From Actinomycetes bacterium (GTDB lineage Bacteria; Actinomycetota; Actinomycetes; Jiangellales; Jiangellaceae): a stretch of 64,000 bases of DNA. Both the position numbers and the translations under genes were made by a program. How positions within the stretch are numbered: position 1 is the first letter of the stretch; each line of letters opens with the position of its first letter. Of this stretch, positions 29,532-41,068 are shown one piece after another. The DNA is taken from the NCBI GenBank assembly GCA_021793295.1, contig JAJYTA010000003.1, forward strand, positions 1 through 64,000. Reading direction: 5' to 3'. The notes beneath the pieces are model-generated. The model ran no database searches and was not told the DNA's origin. It saw nothing but the letters and a program-made list of their open reading frames with translations.

Positions 29532-30826
29532 CCAGCGGTCCTCCCTCGCAGTTTGCGTTGCTGACGCCGTTCGCGCCGCGCCTGCTTGCGCGCGGCCAGC
29601 GCATCCCGAGCGCCCGGTTCCTCCTTGGCCAGGGCCATGAGGATGCCTACCGCGACCACGACCACGACCATGGACGCACCGCCGTACGACACGAGCGGCA
29701 ACGGTACGCCGATGACCGGGAACACCGCGAGCACGCTGCCGAGGTTGATGACGGCCTGCACGGTCAGCCAGCCGGTGATCCCTGCTGCGGCCAGCCTGGT
29801 GAACGTGTCGCGGGTTCGCATCGCGATCCGGATGCCAGCGTAACCGAGAGTGAAGATCAGCAGGAGCACCATCAGCGCACCCGGCAGACCCAGTTCCTCG
29901 CCGAGGATGGAGAAGATGAAGTCGGTGTGCGCTTCGGGCAGCTGGCCCCACTTCTGTTGGCTCGCCCCCAGACCGGTCCCCCACCAGCCGCCGGTGGCGA
30001 AGGCGTAGATGGAGTTGGCGGCCTGGTAGCCGGTGCCGGAGAAGTCCGAGAACGGGTCGAGGAAGCCGACCACCCGCGCCATCCGGTTCTCCGACGCGGT
30101 GACGAAGTATGTGCCGATCACCGCGACGACGCCTAAAGCGAAGGTGAACAGCCACGTCGGGACGCCGACCACCCACAGCAGGGTCAGCACGATCGCCATG
30201 AGCACGAGCGCCGTGCCGAGGTCGTGCTGCCCGATGGTCAGCGCGACGATGGCCGCCGACACTGGGACGAACGGGATCAGCAGGTGTTTCCACTGGTTGA
30301 GCAACTTGCCCTTGAGGGCGAACACCTGTGCACCCCAGATGATCAAGGCGAGCTTGGCCGGTTCGGACGGCTGCAGGAGGAACGGCCCGCCGAAGTCGAG
30401 CCAGTTGCGGTTGCCGCCGCGGGTCACGCCGAGGCCGGGAACGAACGTCAGCGCCAGCAACACCACGGCCAGCACGAGCGCCGGCAGCCCGAACCGGCGG
30501 ATCAGGCGCGGCGACATCCGCGAGGCCAGCCAGGCGATCGGCAGCGACACGACGACCCAGGCGAGCTGGCGGGCGAAGAAGTAGTACGAGTAGCCGAACT
30601 GCATACGCGACATCACGCTGGACGCGGAGAAGACCATGACCAGGCCCAGCACCAGAAGCAGCCCGGCCGAACCGAGCACCAGGTAGTACGAGGCCAAGGG
30701 GCGTCGCAACAGGCGCCGCAGCGCCTCGTTCGCCGCGGCGAAGGTCGAGTGGGTCGCCGTGCCCGAATCGCCGCTGGCCCGGCTCGCACGGTCGGCATGA
30801 TCGGCCACTGAACTGACCCTCCTCAT
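29528..30826 (-). CDS. ftsW: Lipid II polymerase / SEDS protein FtsW
   Basis: LGLVMVFSASSVMS; QPSEPAKLALIIWGA; PEAHTDFIFSILGEELGLPGAL; GVPLPLVSYGGASM. Confidence 0.96.
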   Translation of the reverse strand: MRRVSSVADHADRASRASGDSGTATHSTFAAANEALRRLLRRPLASYYLVLGSAGLLLVLGLVMVFSASSVMSRMQFGYSYYFFARQLAWVVVSLPIAWLASRMSPRLIRRFGLPALVLAVVLLALTFVPGLGVTRGGNRNWLDFGGPFLLQPSEPAKLALIIWGAQVFALKGKLLNQWKHLLIPFVPVSAAIVALTIGQHDLGTALVLMAIVLTLLWVVGVPTWLFTFALGVVAVIGTYFVTASENRMARVVGFLDPFSDFSGTGYQAANSIYAFATGGWWGTGLGASQQKWGQLPEAHTDFIFSILGEELGLPGALMVLLLIFTLGYAGIRIAMRTRDTFTRLAAAGITGWLTVQAVINLGSVLAVFPVIGVPLPLVSYGGASMVVVVVAVGILMALAKEEPGARDALAARKQARRERRQQRKLRGRTAG

Positions 30827-30834
30827 GTCCGCAC

Positions 30835-32298
30835 CTACGCGTCGCGGCGCCGTCGTCGCACGGCCGCGGTGAAACTGTCTCCCCGGGCGGAGTAGTCGGT
30901 GAACATGTCCATGGACGCACACGCCGGGGCGAGCAGGACGGTGTCGCCAGGCTCGGCCAGCCCGGCGGCCGCGTCGACCACCTGCGTCATGATGTCGTCC
31001 ACGGGACGATTGTCGGCTGCCGGGATCGCCATCACCGGGACCTCGGGCGCGTGTCGTCCCAGTGATTCGGCGATCACGTCCTGGTCCGCGCCGATCAGGA
31101 CCACGCCGCGCAGCCGTCCGCGCACGGCCCGCACGAGCTCGTCGAAGGTGGCGCCTTTGGCCAGGCCGCCGGCGATCCAGACCACGCCGGTGTAGGCGGA
31201 CAACGACGCCGCCGCGGCGTGCGGGTTGGTCGCCTTCGAATCGTCGACGTAATCGACGCCGTCGATGGTGGCCACCGTCGTGATCCGATGCGGTTCCGGA
31301 CGGTGCCGGCGCAGCCCGTCTCGGACCGCGCTCTGTGGCACGCCCACCGATCGGGCCAGCGCGGCCGCGGCCAGCGCGTTGGCGATGTTGTGGGGCGCGG
31401 TCGGCTGGACGTCGTCGACGGCGGCGAGCTCGGCCGCCGACGTCTGGCGCTCGGCGACGAACGCGCGGTCGACCAGGACGCCGTCGACCACGCCGACCAT
31501 GCCGACATCAGGTACGCCGAGGGTGAAGCCGATGGCGCGGGCGCCTTCGGCCACATCGGCCTCACGGACCATGTGCTCGGTCGCGGGGTCGGCGACGTTG
31601 TAGACGCACGCGTTGCTGACGCCCCGGTAGATGCGGGCCTTGGCCGCGGCGTAAGCCTCCAGCGACCCGTGCCAGTCGATGTGGTCGGGTGCGAGATTGA
31701 GGACCGCGGCCGAGTGCGCCGTCATCGAATGCGTCCAGTGCAGCTGGTAGCTCGACAGCTCGACGGCGATGACGTCGTGCCCGGCCGGATCGCGCACCGC
31801 GGCGACGATCGGCTCGCCGACGTTTCCGGCAGCCGCAGCCCGCAGGCCAGCGGCGTTGAGCATCTGCGCGAGCATCCGCACCGTGGTGGTCTTGCCGTTC
31901 GTGCCGGTCAGCGCCAGCCACGGCGTGGCCGGGTCACGAAGGCGCCAGGCGAGTTCCACCTCGCCCCAGATCGGTGTCCCTGCCGCGGCCGCGGCAGTGA
32001 GCAGAGGCGCGTTCGGGCGCCAACCAGGCGAGGTGACGACGAGATCGGTGCCGGGTGGCAGCGTGGCTGTCGATCCGGGGCCGAGCCGGACGTCGACGTC
32101 GAGGACCTCAAGGATGGTGCCGCGCTCGCGCTCGGCGTCGCCGTCGCGTTCGTCGACCACCGTCACCCGGGCGCCCAGCTGCATCAACGCGTCCGCGGCG
32201 GCGTAGCCGGACACGCCGAGCCCGGCGACCACGACGGACAACTGCGCCCAGGGGCTGTGCCGGTCGGCGTCGTCGAGCCAGGTGATCTTGCCACTCAC
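30835..32298 (-). CDS. murD: UDP-N-acetylmuramoylalanine--D-glutamate ligase
   Basis: [52 protein letters not shown]. Confidence 0.96.
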   Translation of the reverse strand: MSGKITWLDDADRHSPWAQLSVVVAGLGVSGYAAADALMQLGARVTVVDERDGDAERERGTILEVLDVDVRLGPGSTATLPPGTDLVVTSPGWRPNAPLLTAAAAAGTPIWGEVELAWRLRDPATPWLALTGTNGKTTTVRMLAQMLNAAGLRAAAAGNVGEPIVAAVRDPAGHDVIAVELSSYQLHWTHSMTAHSAAVLNLAPDHIDWHGSLEAYAAAKARIYRGVSNACVYNVADPATEHMVREADVAEGARAIGFTLGVPDVGMVGVVDGVLVDRAFVAERQTSAAELAAVDDVQPTAPHNIANALAAAALARSVGVPQSAVRDGLRRHRPEPHRITTVATIDGVDYVDDSKATNPHAAAASLSAYTGVVWIAGGLAKGATFDELVRAVRGRLRGVVLIGADQDVIAESLGRHAPEVPVMAIPAADNRPVDDIMTQVVDAAAGLAEPGDTVLLAPACASMDMFTDYSARGDSFTAAVRRRRRDA

Positions 32299-33356
32299 GA
32301 TCCGGCCACCCATTCGGCGTAGAACACGCCCAGGCCCAGGACGACGAACATGCCGGCGATGATCCAGAACCGGATGACGATGGTGACTTCGGCCCAGCCT
32401 TTGAGCTCGAAATGGTGCTGCAGCGGCGCCATCCGGAACAGCCGCTTGCCACCGGAGAGCTTGAACCAGCCGACCTGGAGGATCACCGACAGCGTGATCA
32501 CCACGAACAACCCGCCGAGCAGGATGAGCAGCAGCTCGGTGCGTGTGGTGATGGCCAGTCCGGCCAGCGCGCCGCCCAACGCCAGCGAACCGGTGTCACC
32601 CATGAAGATCTTCGCGGGCGCAGCGTTCCACCACAAGAATCCGAAGCAGGCGCCCACCAGCGCCGCCGACACCACCGCGAGGTCGAGCGGGTCGCGGATC
32701 TCGTAACAGCTCGGTCCCGGGGCCACCGCACAGCTCTGGTTCAACTGCCAGACCCCGATGATCGTGTACGCGCCGAAGACCATCACCGCCGCGCCGGTGG
32801 CCAGCCCGTCCAGGCCGTCGGTGAGGTTCACCGCGTTGGAGAACCCGGAGATCAGGAACAGCGCCCACAGCACGAACACCGCCGTCGGCAGCACCCAGGG
32901 CGTGTCGCGCAGCACGGACAGCGCCTGCGAGGCCGGCGTGTACCCCTGCTCGTCGGGGAAGCGGATCGCCAGCAACGCGAAGACGACCGCGACGGCGACC
33001 TGGCCACCCATCTTCGCCCGGCTGCGCAGGCCCAGGCTGCGCTGTTTGGAGATCTTGATGTAGTCGTCCAGGAACCCGACGATCCCGAGCCCGACGACCA
33101 GGAAGAGCACCAGCAGCCCCGACACGCTGGGCTGGGACAGCCGGGCCAGGTGCGCCACGAAGTACCCGAGCACTGCGGCGATGATGATCACCGCTCCGCC
33201 CATCGTGGGTGTTCCGCGCTTGGTGTGGTGGCTGGTCGGACCGTCGTCGCGGATCAGCTGGCCGTACCCGCGCCGGACCAGCAGCCGGATCGCCAGCGGG
33301 GTGCCGAGGATGGAGACGACCAGGCTGACGACGCCTGCGGTCAGAATGGAGATCAC
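32295..33356 (-). CDS. mraY: Phospho-N-acetylmuramoyl-pentapeptide-transferase
   Basis: [64 protein letters not shown]. Confidence 0.98.
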   Translation of the reverse strand: MISILTAGVVSLVVSILGTPLAIRLLVRRGYGQLIRDDGPTSHHTKRGTPTMGGAVIIIAAVLGYFVAHLARLSQPSVSGLLVLFLVVGLGIVGFLDDYIKISKQRSLGLRSRAKMGGQVAVAVVFALLAIRFPDEQGYTPASQALSVLRDTPWVLPTAVFVLWALFLISGFSNAVNLTDGLDGLATGAAVMVFGAYTIIGVWQLNQSCAVAPGPSCYEIRDPLDLAVVSAALVGACFGFLWWNAAPAKIFMGDTGSLALGGALAGLAITTRTELLLILLGGLFVVITLSVILQVGWFKLSGGKRLFRMAPLQHHFELKGWAEVTIVIRFWIIAGMFVVLGLGVFYAEWVAGS

Positions 33357-34744
33357 GACGCTCCTCCGGCCTCGGCCAGGCGGTCACCCAGGTGACGCAG
33401 CCCGGCGTCGCGCGACGATTTCAGCAGCACCACGTCGCCGGCTCGAAGCTCGCGGCGGAGCAGCTCGAACGCCGCGTCGGTGTCCGGCACTGCACCCGAT
33501 TCCCCCGCCCAGGAAGGTTCGCGCCGGGCTGCCTGATGGATGCCCGCTGCCCCCGCGCCGACGGCCACCACGCGGGCGATGCCCAACTGCGCGGCCTGGC
33601 GCCCGATGGCCTCGTGTTCGGCGGCCGACGACTCGCCCAGTTCGAGCATCTCCCCCAGCACCGCCCAGGTCCGCCGATCGCCGCCCATCACCGCCAGCGT
33701 CTTCAGTGCGGCGCGCATCGACTCGGGGTTGGCGTTGTACGCATCGTTGACGACGGTGACGCCGTCGGCGCGTTCGGTGATCTCCATGCGCCATCGTGAA
33801 CGCGCTTCGGCTGCGGTGAGACGCGTAGCGATGTCGGCGACGGGAAGGCCCAGGCTGTGGGCCACCCCGGCCACGGCCAACGCGTTCGCGACCTGATGCG
33901 CACCGGCGAGGCGAAGCGCGACACGCGCGGTGCCGTCCGGGGCCACCATGGTGAACGACGCGCGGCCGTCGGCGCCGATCGTGACGTCCTCGGCGCGGAT
34001 GTCGGCGTGCACCGACTCCCCCACCATCACCACTTTCGCCTCGGTGGACTCGGCCATCCGCCGCACGACCTGGTCGTCGGCGTTGAGGACGGCGGTGCCG
34101 TCGTCGGGCAGCGCCTCGACCAGCTCCGCCTTGGCCCGGGCGATGGTGTCGCGATCGCCGAACTCACCCAGGTGCGCGCTGCCGACGTTGAGCACGACGC
34201 CGATCGACGGCGCCGCGATCCCGCACAGGTACTCGACGTGCCCGAGCCCTCGCGCGCCCATCTCCACCACCAGCGTCCGGGTCGACTCATCGGCGCGCAG
34301 CACGGTCAGCGGGACACCCACCTCGGTGTTGTACGAACCCGGCGGCGCGATCAGCGGACCGAGGGGTTCGAGCACCTGGGCGAGCAGATCCTTGGTCGTG
34401 GTCTTGCCGGACGATCCGGTCACGCCGACGACGACCAACTCGGGCAGCCGGTCGACGACGGTACGGGCGAGCCGGCCGAAGGCGTGCTCGGTGTCGTCGA
34501 CGACGATGGCCGGCACCCCCACCGGCCGCGCGGCCAGCACGGCCACCGCCCCGGCGGCCACGGCCGTCGCCGCGTAGTCGTGCCCGTCACGCTGCTCGCC
34601 GGCTCGCGCGACGAACAGCCCACCGGGCGCGACCTCGCGGGAGTCGACGACGACCGGGCCGCTCACGCGGACCTCGGGATCGGGGACGGAGTCCAGGCTT
34701 CCGCCGGTGGCCGCTGCGATCTCGGCCAGGGTCAGGGGGATCAA
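33353..34744 (-). CDS. murF: UDP-N-acetylmuramoyl-tripeptide--D-alanyl-D-alanine ligase
   Basis: [52 protein letters not shown]. Confidence 0.96.
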   Translation of the reverse strand: MIPLTLAEIAAATGGSLDSVPDPEVRVSGPVVVDSREVAPGGLFVARAGEQRDGHDYAATAVAAGAVAVLAARPVGVPAIVVDDTEHAFGRLARTVVDRLPELVVVGVTGSSGKTTTKDLLAQVLEPLGPLIAPPGSYNTEVGVPLTVLRADESTRTLVVEMGARGLGHVEYLCGIAAPSIGVVLNVGSAHLGEFGDRDTIARAKAELVEALPDDGTAVLNADDQVVRRMAESTEAKVVMVGESVHADIRAEDVTIGADGRASFTMVAPDGTARVALRLAGAHQVANALAVAGVAHSLGLPVADIATRLTAAEARSRWRMEITERADGVTVVNDAYNANPESMRAALKTLAVMGGDRRTWAVLGEMLELGESSAAEHEAIGRQAAQLGIARVVAVGAGAAGIHQAARREPSWAGESGAVPDTDAAFELLRRELRAGDVVLLKSSRDAGLRHLGDRLAEAGGAS

Positions 34745-36300
34745 CGGGAGTTCTCCTCACTCCACTGCCGCAGTTCGTCACGGAGTACAGCACGATCATC
34801 GAAGGGGTGCACCACGCCTGCGATCTCCTGCCCTTGCTCGTGCCCTTTGCCGAGGACGACGACGATGTCGTCGCTCCCCTCGGTCATGCCTACCGCCGCG
34901 CGTATCGCGTCGCGACGACCCCCGACCTCGACGATTCGAGTCCGTCCCGGCGCCGCCGCGGCCCGGGCGCCGGCCAGCACCTCGGCGCGGATGGTCGCGG
35001 CGTCCTCGGACCTGGGGTTGTCGTCGGTGACGATGACGACGTCCGCGGCCCGCGCTGCGGCCTCGCCCATCAGCGGCCGCTTGCCCCGGTCGCGATCGCC
35101 GCCGGCGCCGAGCACGACGATCAGCTTCCCCCGCGAGCTCAGAGCACGCAGGACGTTCTCGATCGCGTCCGGCGTGTGCGCGAAATCGACCAGCCCCACC
35201 GGCGCACGGGGGTCGTCAGTGCGCACTCGTTCCATCCGGCCCGGAACGCCCGAGCACGTGCCGACCCCGGCCACGGCGGTCGGCGCCGGCACGTCGGCCG
35301 CGACCAGCATCGCCACCGCCAGCGCGGCGTTGGCGATGTTGAACTCACCGGGAAGGGGCACCTGGAGTTCGAGCTTGCTGCCGTCGGAACCGATCAGGAC
35401 CGCCGTGTCGCCGTCTCGCTCGACGTGCCAGTCGTCCGGGGGCAGCGCTCCCGTTGGTCCGGACCGAACGACGACGGTCGGGATCGATGTCTGTTGGGCC
35501 AGCCGCCGGCCGTGTTCGTCGTCGGCCATGACGACGGCTCGCCGCGCTCGGTCGGCGGTGAACAGCGCTGCTTTCGCCGCGAAGTAGTCCTCGAGGTCGG
35601 CATGGAAGTCCAGATGGTCCTGGCTCAAGTTGGTGAACCCGACCACGTCGAACACGATGCCGTCGACCCGGCCGAAGGCCATGGCGTGGCTGGAGACCTC
35701 CATGGCGCAAGCGGTGACGCCCTGCTCGCGCATCACGGCCAGCAGCGCATGCACGTCGGTGGCTTCCGGCGTCGTGCGCACGCTGTCGAGCTGATCGTCG
35801 CCGATGCGGGTGCCCACGGTGCCGATGAGCCCCGTCCGCCGGCCGGCGGAGCGCAGGCCCGCGTCGAGCATGTACACCGTGGTGGTCTTGCCGTTGGTCC
35901 CGGTGACACCGAGCATCAGCAGTTCGCGGGCCGGGTACCCGTACACCGCCGCTGCCAGCTCGCCCATCCGGGCCCGTGGGTCGTCGACCACGACCGTCGG
36001 CACCGCCGCGGCGTCGGCGTGCTCGACGCCGACCGGATCGGTGATCACCGCGACGGCGCCGAGCTCGATCGCGGCGGTGATGAATCGCGCGCCGTGCGTC
36101 TTGGCTCCCGGCAACGCCATGTAGACGTCGCCGGGGCGGACCTGGCGCGAGTCATGCGTGATGCCCGTCACCAGCGGCAGTTCCGCGCCCGGCGGCACGC
36201 TGTCGTCGCTGCCCGTCGCGACGACGCGGGCCTCGGCCAGCAGTTCGGCCAGCGGGCGCGGCGGCACGTGACGGGGACGCAGTCCTGGGCGGTCGGGCAC
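34741..36300 (-). CDS. murE: UDP-N-acetylmuramoyl-L-alanyl-D-glutamate ligase MurE (GTG start)
   Basis: [61 protein letters not shown]. Confidence 0.96.
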   Translation of the reverse strand: MPDRPGLRPRHVPPRPLAELLAEARVVATGSDDSVPPGAELPLVTGITHDSRQVRPGDVYMALPGAKTHGARFITAAIELGAVAVITDPVGVEHADAAAVPTVVVDDPRARMGELAAAVYGYPARELLMLGVTGTNGKTTTVYMLDAGLRSAGRRTGLIGTVGTRIGDDQLDSVRTTPEATDVHALLAVMREQGVTACAMEVSSHAMAFGRVDGIVFDVVGFTNLSQDHLDFHADLEDYFAAKAALFTADRARRAVVMADDEHGRRLAQQTSIPTVVVRSGPTGALPPDDWHVERDGDTAVLIGSDGSKLELQVPLPGEFNIANAALAVAMLVAADVPAPTAVAGVGTCSGVPGRMERVRTDDPRAPVGLVDFAHTPDAIENVLRALSSRGKLIVVLGAGGDRDRGKRPLMGEAAARAADVVIVTDDNPRSEDAATIRAEVLAGARAAAAPGRTRIVEVGGRRDAIRAAVGMTEGSDDIVVVLGKGHEQGQEIAGVVHPFDDRAVLRDELRQWSEENSR

Positions 36301-36319
36301 GACAGAGCAATCTACTCGG

Positions 36320-38629
36320 TCACTCGGCGAAGAGTGGTACCTGCGGGGGCTCGGTACCCGACGGTGCCACGCCACCCTGTTCGAGCGCGAATCGCATGAT
36401 GTCCGCGAAGGCCGGACCGGCCAGGCCACCGCCGGAGTTTCCGTTGGTCGGGGCGAACAGGGAGACGACCACGACGTATTGCGGGTCGTCGGCCGGCGCG
36501 AAACCCATGAACGACGAGTTGTACTTCGCGTAGCACCCGCAATCGGGATCGACTCGCTGCGCGGTACCGGTCTTGCCGGCCACCCGGTAGCCCTCCACCC
36601 GGGCGGGCTCGCCGGTGCCGTCGTCGCCCATCACGGCTTCCATCATCATCGTGATCTCAGCCGCGGTCTCCTCGCTGATGACGCGGGTCGTCTTGCCCGG
36701 CTCGGCGGGGGTCTCCTCACCGTCGGGACCGATGGTGGCCGCCACCATGCTGGGCTCCACACGCACGCCGCCGTTGGCGATCGTGGCGTAGGCCGAGGCC
36801 ATCTGGAGGGCGCTGACCGAGACGCCCTGACCGAACGCGATGTTGTCGCGGGTGAGGTCGGCCCACTCCTTCGGCAGGATGCCTCCGGTGGCTGCGGGCA
36901 GGCCGATCCCCGGCGGCGTGCCGAGACCGAACTTCTCCAGGTAGCTGCGGAACGTGGACTTGTCGAGATCTTGGGCAGCCAGGACCGTGCCGACGTTGCT
37001 CGACTTCGCCATGATGCCGGCGAGAGTCATCTGGTCCTCGCCGTGGCTGTAGTAGTCGTGAATCGTCTCGCCGCTGCGCCTGATGTGGTCCGGCACGGAG
37101 TACACCGTGGAAGCGTCGGCCAGCCCTTCCTCCACCACCGCCGCCAGGGTGAGCGGTTTGAACACCGAGCCGGGTTCGTAGGAGTCCTCGACGGCCTTGT
37201 TGCCGCGGTCCTCGGCATCGGTACGGCCCGGTTCGCTCGGGTCGAAATCCGGCGTCCCGGCCATCGCCAGCACTTCCTGGGTGTCGACGTCCATGACCAC
37301 CGCTGCTCCCCCCGCGGCACCGGCGTGATCGACGGCTTCGGCCAGCGCCTGCTGGGTGAACCACTGCAGGTCACGATCGACGGTCAGGCGCAGGCCGGTA
37401 CCGGGGACGGGCTGTTGCACGCTGTCTTCGGCGCTGGTGGGGATGCGCTGCCCGGCTGGGCTGTACTGATAAGAGGCCTGTCCGTCCTCACCGGCGAGCA
37501 GGTCGTTCATCGACTGCTCCAGGCCGGTCAGCCCGACGCCGTCCGCACCGAGGACACCGACGATGTTCCCGGCCACCCCACCGGCCGGATAGTCACGAGC
37601 GGCCGCGTCGTGCGCGTACAGCCCGGCCAGACCCAGCGCTTTGATGTCACGCCACGTGGCACCGGGCACGGCCTTGGCCAGGTACACGAACCGGTCGTCG
37701 CCGGTGAGCTTCTGCTGCAGGGTGCCGGCATCGATGTCGAGGTGCTCCTCGAGCTGGAGCGCGTACGCGGCCGGGTTGGTGACCTGGGTCTGGTCGACGG
37801 CGATGTCGTAGGCCTCGGCAGTGTTCGCGAGCACCGCGCCGTTGCGGTCGAGGATCTCGCCGCGCTCGGCCTTGATCGAGAACCGGTCGCGGCCGATCTC
37901 GCTGGCTGTGGCCGCATACGTCGAGGCGTCCAAGCCCTGCAGCTGGACCAGCCGCCCGCCGAACAACGACAGCACCACGCACACGCCGATCAGGCTGACG
38001 CGCAGGCGCTTGCGCGGATCGGCCAGCCGGACCGGCCGCGGGGGCTTGGGCACCTTGGGTTTCGGGGCCGGCTTGGGCCGCGGCTTCGGCGCCCGGGGTG
38101 GATTCGGCTTCGCGGCCCGGGCCCGGGGTTTGCGGCCGGCCCCGGCCTTCGCGCCGGCCTCCTCCCGGGGTCGGCGCCGCACGCTGGGCTTCGACGTCGG
38201 CATGGCACGAGCGCGTGTCGCCGTTCTCGGGTTCGGTGTCCGCGCGTCCGTGGGGACCGTACGCCGATTCTCCGGTGCCGCACGCCGGGCCGCTGGTGTG
38301 GCACGTCGTCGCTGCGATGTCCCGCGTCCGCCGCTCGGTGTGGTCCGCTTGCTCGTGGACGACGCCTTCGGCGCGGCTTTGGGTGCGGCTTTGGGTGCGC
38401 TTTTCGGCGCGGGGCGCGACTTCGGCGTCGCGCGCGACTTCGGGGTCGCGCGCGACGAACTGGGACGTGGCCTCGGCGTGGTCGTGCCACCCGCGCTCCG
38501 CGCCGACCGGGGCGTGCTCGTCCCGCCACGCGAGCGCGCCCCGGACGCTTCAGAGGCGGCGGAACGGGGACGGCCTCGACCCTCCGGCGTACGGCCGCCG
38601 CGCCGCGCGCCGGACCGCTCGTCGGTCAT
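36320..38629 (-). CDS. ftsI: Peptidoglycan D,D-transpeptidase FtsI/PBP with long basic low-complexity N-terminus
   Basis: YEPGSVFKPLTLAAVVE; MAKSSNVGTVLAA; VAGKTGTAQR; N-terminal ~215 aa rich in K/P/A/R before the TM VSLIGVCVVLSLFGGRLVQLQ. Confidence 0.95.
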   Translation of the reverse strand: MTDERSGARRGGRTPEGRGRPRSAASEASGARSRGGTSTPRSARSAGGTTTPRPRPSSSRATPKSRATPKSRPAPKSAPKAAPKAAPKASSTSKRTTPSGGRGTSQRRRATPAARRAAPENRRTVPTDARTPNPRTATRARAMPTSKPSVRRRPREEAGAKAGAGRKPRARAAKPNPPRAPKPRPKPAPKPKVPKPPRPVRLADPRKRLRVSLIGVCVVLSLFGGRLVQLQGLDASTYAATASEIGRDRFSIKAERGEILDRNGAVLANTAEAYDIAVDQTQVTNPAAYALQLEEHLDIDAGTLQQKLTGDDRFVYLAKAVPGATWRDIKALGLAGLYAHDAAARDYPAGGVAGNIVGVLGADGVGLTGLEQSMNDLLAGEDGQASYQYSPAGQRIPTSAEDSVQQPVPGTGLRLTVDRDLQWFTQQALAEAVDHAGAAGGAAVVMDVDTQEVLAMAGTPDFDPSEPGRTDAEDRGNKAVEDSYEPGSVFKPLTLAAVVEEGLADASTVYSVPDHIRRSGETIHDYYSHGEDQMTLAGIMAKSSNVGTVLAAQDLDKSTFRSYLEKFGLGTPPGIGLPAATGGILPKEWADLTRDNIAFGQGVSVSALQMASAYATIANGGVRVEPSMVAATIGPDGEETPAEPGKTTRVISEETAAEITMMMEAVMGDDGTGEPARVEGYRVAGKTGTAQRVDPDCGCYAKYNSSFMGFAPADDPQYVVVVSLFAPTNGNSGGGLAGPAFADIMRFALEQGGVAPSGTEPPQVPLFAE

Positions 38630-39009
38630 GGGCGTCCACCAGCCGGTTGGGCCGGCGGCAGTTCGACGAAGATCGGATTCTCGGCCGGGACCATGCCCAG
38701 TCGGCGTGCGGCTTCGGCCAACGAGTCCGGCGCGGCGCGCCGGGCGACGTCGTCGGCGAGCGTGGTCTGCCGGTCGCGCAGTTCCGCGGTCTCGGCCTCG
38801 AGCTCGTCCAGCGCGAACGAACCCTGTTGGATGGCCGTGTTCAGCAGGAGAAGCCCGATCAGCCCCACGCCCAGCACGGACAGGACCAGCACCACGAACG
38901 GCGCACGCGGCATCCGGGTGACTCCCCCGGGCACGCTGCGCAGGGTCGGGCGGCGCGTCGCCGGGATCGTCCGGCGGCCAGCAGGAACGAAGGCGCGATC
39001 GGCACTCAT
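38626..39009 (-). CDS. FtsL-like septum formation initiator-type membrane protein
   Basis: Small bitopic protein between rsmH and fts[49 protein letters not shown]. Confidence 0.85.
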   Translation of the reverse strand: MSADRAFVPAGRRTIPATRRPTLRSVPGGVTRMPRAPFVVLVLSVLGVGLIGLLLLNTAIQQGSFALDELEAETAELRDRQTTLADDVARRAAPDSLAEAARRLGMVPAENPIFVELPPAQPAGGRP

Positions 39010-39983
39010 GCGGCAGCCTCCCGGATTCGTTCGACAGCACGCAGGCGAGCCGACGCCGCCCGCGGATTGGCCGCGATCTCGTCCTCGGTCGGCGCTTCGG
39101 AACGGGTGAGCAGCTTCAACCTGGGACGGTGCTCGGGCAACTCCACGGGCAACCCGGGCGGCGCGGTGCTGGCGGCACCGGCGGCGAAGACCCGCTTGAC
39201 CATCCGGTCCTCGAGTGAGTGGTACGACAGCACGACGGCTCGCCCACCCACCGCCAGGACCGCCAGAACCGCCGGCAGGGCTCGTTCCAGTGTCGCGAGC
39301 TCGCCGTTGACCTCGATACGCAGAGCCTGGAACGTCCGCTTCGCCGGGTGGCCTCCGCTGCGGCGCGCCGGTGCAGGGACGGCGTCGCGAACGAGGCCGA
39401 CCAAGCGCGCGCTGGTGACGAAAGGCTCTTTGGCCCGCTCGCGCACGATGGCAGCAGCGATCCTGGAGGCGAAGCGCTCCTCGCCGTAGGTGCGCAGGAT
39501 CCTGGTGAGCTCCGCGGCGTCGTAGGTGTTCAGCACGTCCGCAGCCGTCGGACCGCTCGACTGGTCCATCCGCATGTCCAGCGGCGCGTCCTTGGCGTAG
39601 GCGAATCCCCGCTCGGCCTGATCGAGTTGCAGGGACGACACACCGAGGTCGAGCAGGACCCCATGGACCCGGTCGATCCCCAAGTCGGCCAGCACGTCAG
39701 CGATGCGGTCGTAGACGGCGTGCACCGCGGTGAAGCGCTCACCGAACCGGCGCAGCCGCTGTTCAGCCATCGCCAGCGCCGCCGCGTCGCGGTCGATACC
39801 GATCAACCTGGCCTTCGGGCTGCGCTCGAGGATCGCCTCCGCATGCCCGCCGAGGCCCAGAGTCGCGTCGACGACGACCCTGCCTTCGGCCTCCAGGCTC
39901 GGCGTGAGCAGACCGACGACGCGCTCGAGCAGCACCGGGACGTGCGACGCCCCGTGCGGCTGCACCGGCCCCTTCTCGGTCAT
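39006..39983 (-). CDS. rsmH: 16S rRNA (cytosine(1402)-N(4))-methyltransferase RsmH (MraW)
   Basis: [79 protein letters not shown]. Confidence 0.97.
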   Translation of the reverse strand: MTEKGPVQPHGASHVPVLLERVVGLLTPSLEAEGRVVVDATLGLGGHAEAILERSPKARLIGIDRDAAALAMAEQRLRRFGERFTAVHAVYDRIADVLADLGIDRVHGVLLDLGVSSLQLDQAERGFAYAKDAPLDMRMDQSSGPTAADVLNTYDAAELTRILRTYGEERFASRIAAAIVRERAKEPFVTSARLVGLVRDAVPAPARRSGGHPAKRTFQALRIEVNGELATLERALPAVLAVLAVGGRAVVLSYHSLEDRMVKRVFAAGAASTAPPGLPVELPEHRPRLKLLTRSEAPTEDEIAANPRAASARLRAVERIREAAA

Positions 39984-40216
39984 CGACACCCCCGTGTCTC
40001 GTGCAGTCGTGGCGACAGGACCCCGGCCAATGTCACGTACCCCGTCTGTGGCATCGGCCGCCCTCGTCTCCTGTCCCGTGTGCCGTTCGTACGGCCAGGT
40101 CTCCGCCCGCTCGGGCTTGCCAGCTCCGTACCGCTTGGCGCCGGGGAAGTGGCGCCAACCGGGCGTGAGCGGCCGGAGACCTCGCCGTACGTCCGTTGGT
40201 CGCTGACCTGCGGCGG

Positions 40217-40648
40217 TCAGAAGATCCCTGGCAACACCTCCTCGGAGATGTCGGCGAACATCGGCTCCTTCTCGGCCTGGTAGTCCTCCCAGGCCTGTTC
40301 GGACCAGATCTCCACGCGGGTCATCGCACCCACGACGGTGCACTCACGCTCCAGGCCGGCGTAGGTCCGCAACCCGGGCGGGATGGTGATGCGGCCCTGC
40401 TTGTCGGGAACCTCGTCGCTGGCTCCCGCCGCGAGCATGCGAGCGAAATCACGGGTGCCCTTGTGGGTGAACGGCGCCGCGCGCAACTGCTCGGTGAACC
40501 GCACGAACTCCGCGCGCGGCCACACGTAGAGGCAGCGTTCCTGTCCTCGTGTGATCACCACGCCCTCCGCCAGATCGTCCCGGAACTTCGCAGGGAGAAA
40601 TAACCGGCCCTTGTCGTCCAGGCGAGGGGTGTGGGTGCCAAGGAACAT
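40217..40648 (-). CDS. mraZ: Transcriptional regulator MraZ
   Basis: [44 protein letters not shown]. Confidence 0.97.
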   Translation of the reverse strand: MFLGTHTPRLDDKGRLFLPAKFRDDLAEGVVITRGQERCLYVWPRAEFVRFTEQLRAAPFTHKGTRDFARMLAAGASDEVPDKQGRITIPPGLRTYAGLERECTVVGAMTRVEIWSEQAWEDYQAEKEPMFADISEEVLPGIF

Positions 40649-40745
40649 GGCCCACCTCCCCGCCGGCCGACTCCCCAGGCCGCGTCTTCGCGGACGAATC
40701 GATCAGGCCGCTGTACTCCATTGGGCACCACCATACGCCACTTTC

Positions 40746-40793
40746 CCCCACCTGCAACCACAATCGCACCCTGACGCGCCCCACTCGCCCCAC
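40746..40793 (-). promoter_or_regulatory. Candidate MraZ operator: GTGGGG repeats upstream of mraZ
   Basis: CCCCAC on the plus strand at 40746, 40779 and 40788 (last two 9 bp apart). Confidence 0.35.
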
Positions 40794-41068
40794 CTGAGCG
40801 CGCTCGAACACACTCGAAGACCGAGGACGAGACGAGGTCGGCGGCCGCTCTCGCAGCTCGAAATCCAGCTCCACAACGCCCCACCCGCCCCCGAGATCCG
40901 GGCCGGCAGGCAGATGCGCGGCCACCGAGGCCGACATAGGCTTCTGTGCAACAGCTCACGAAGGTCGGCTGGAACCTGACCCTCTGGCTCGCGTCATACT
41001 GACGAGACTCAGGGCACGTCGGGGGGCTCAGCGATCAGCCGGGTAACCTCGCCGGCGAGATCGGGACA

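Noticed and set aside
28446-30920. 824-aa ORF suggesting an FtsW-MurG fusion
   Set aside because: The upstream half is an out-of-frame read of ftsW; MurG starts with GTG at 29531.
36479-39109. 876-aa plus-strand ORF antisense to ftsI/ftsL
   Set aside because: Shadow ORF; the opposite strand carries clear FtsI motifs.
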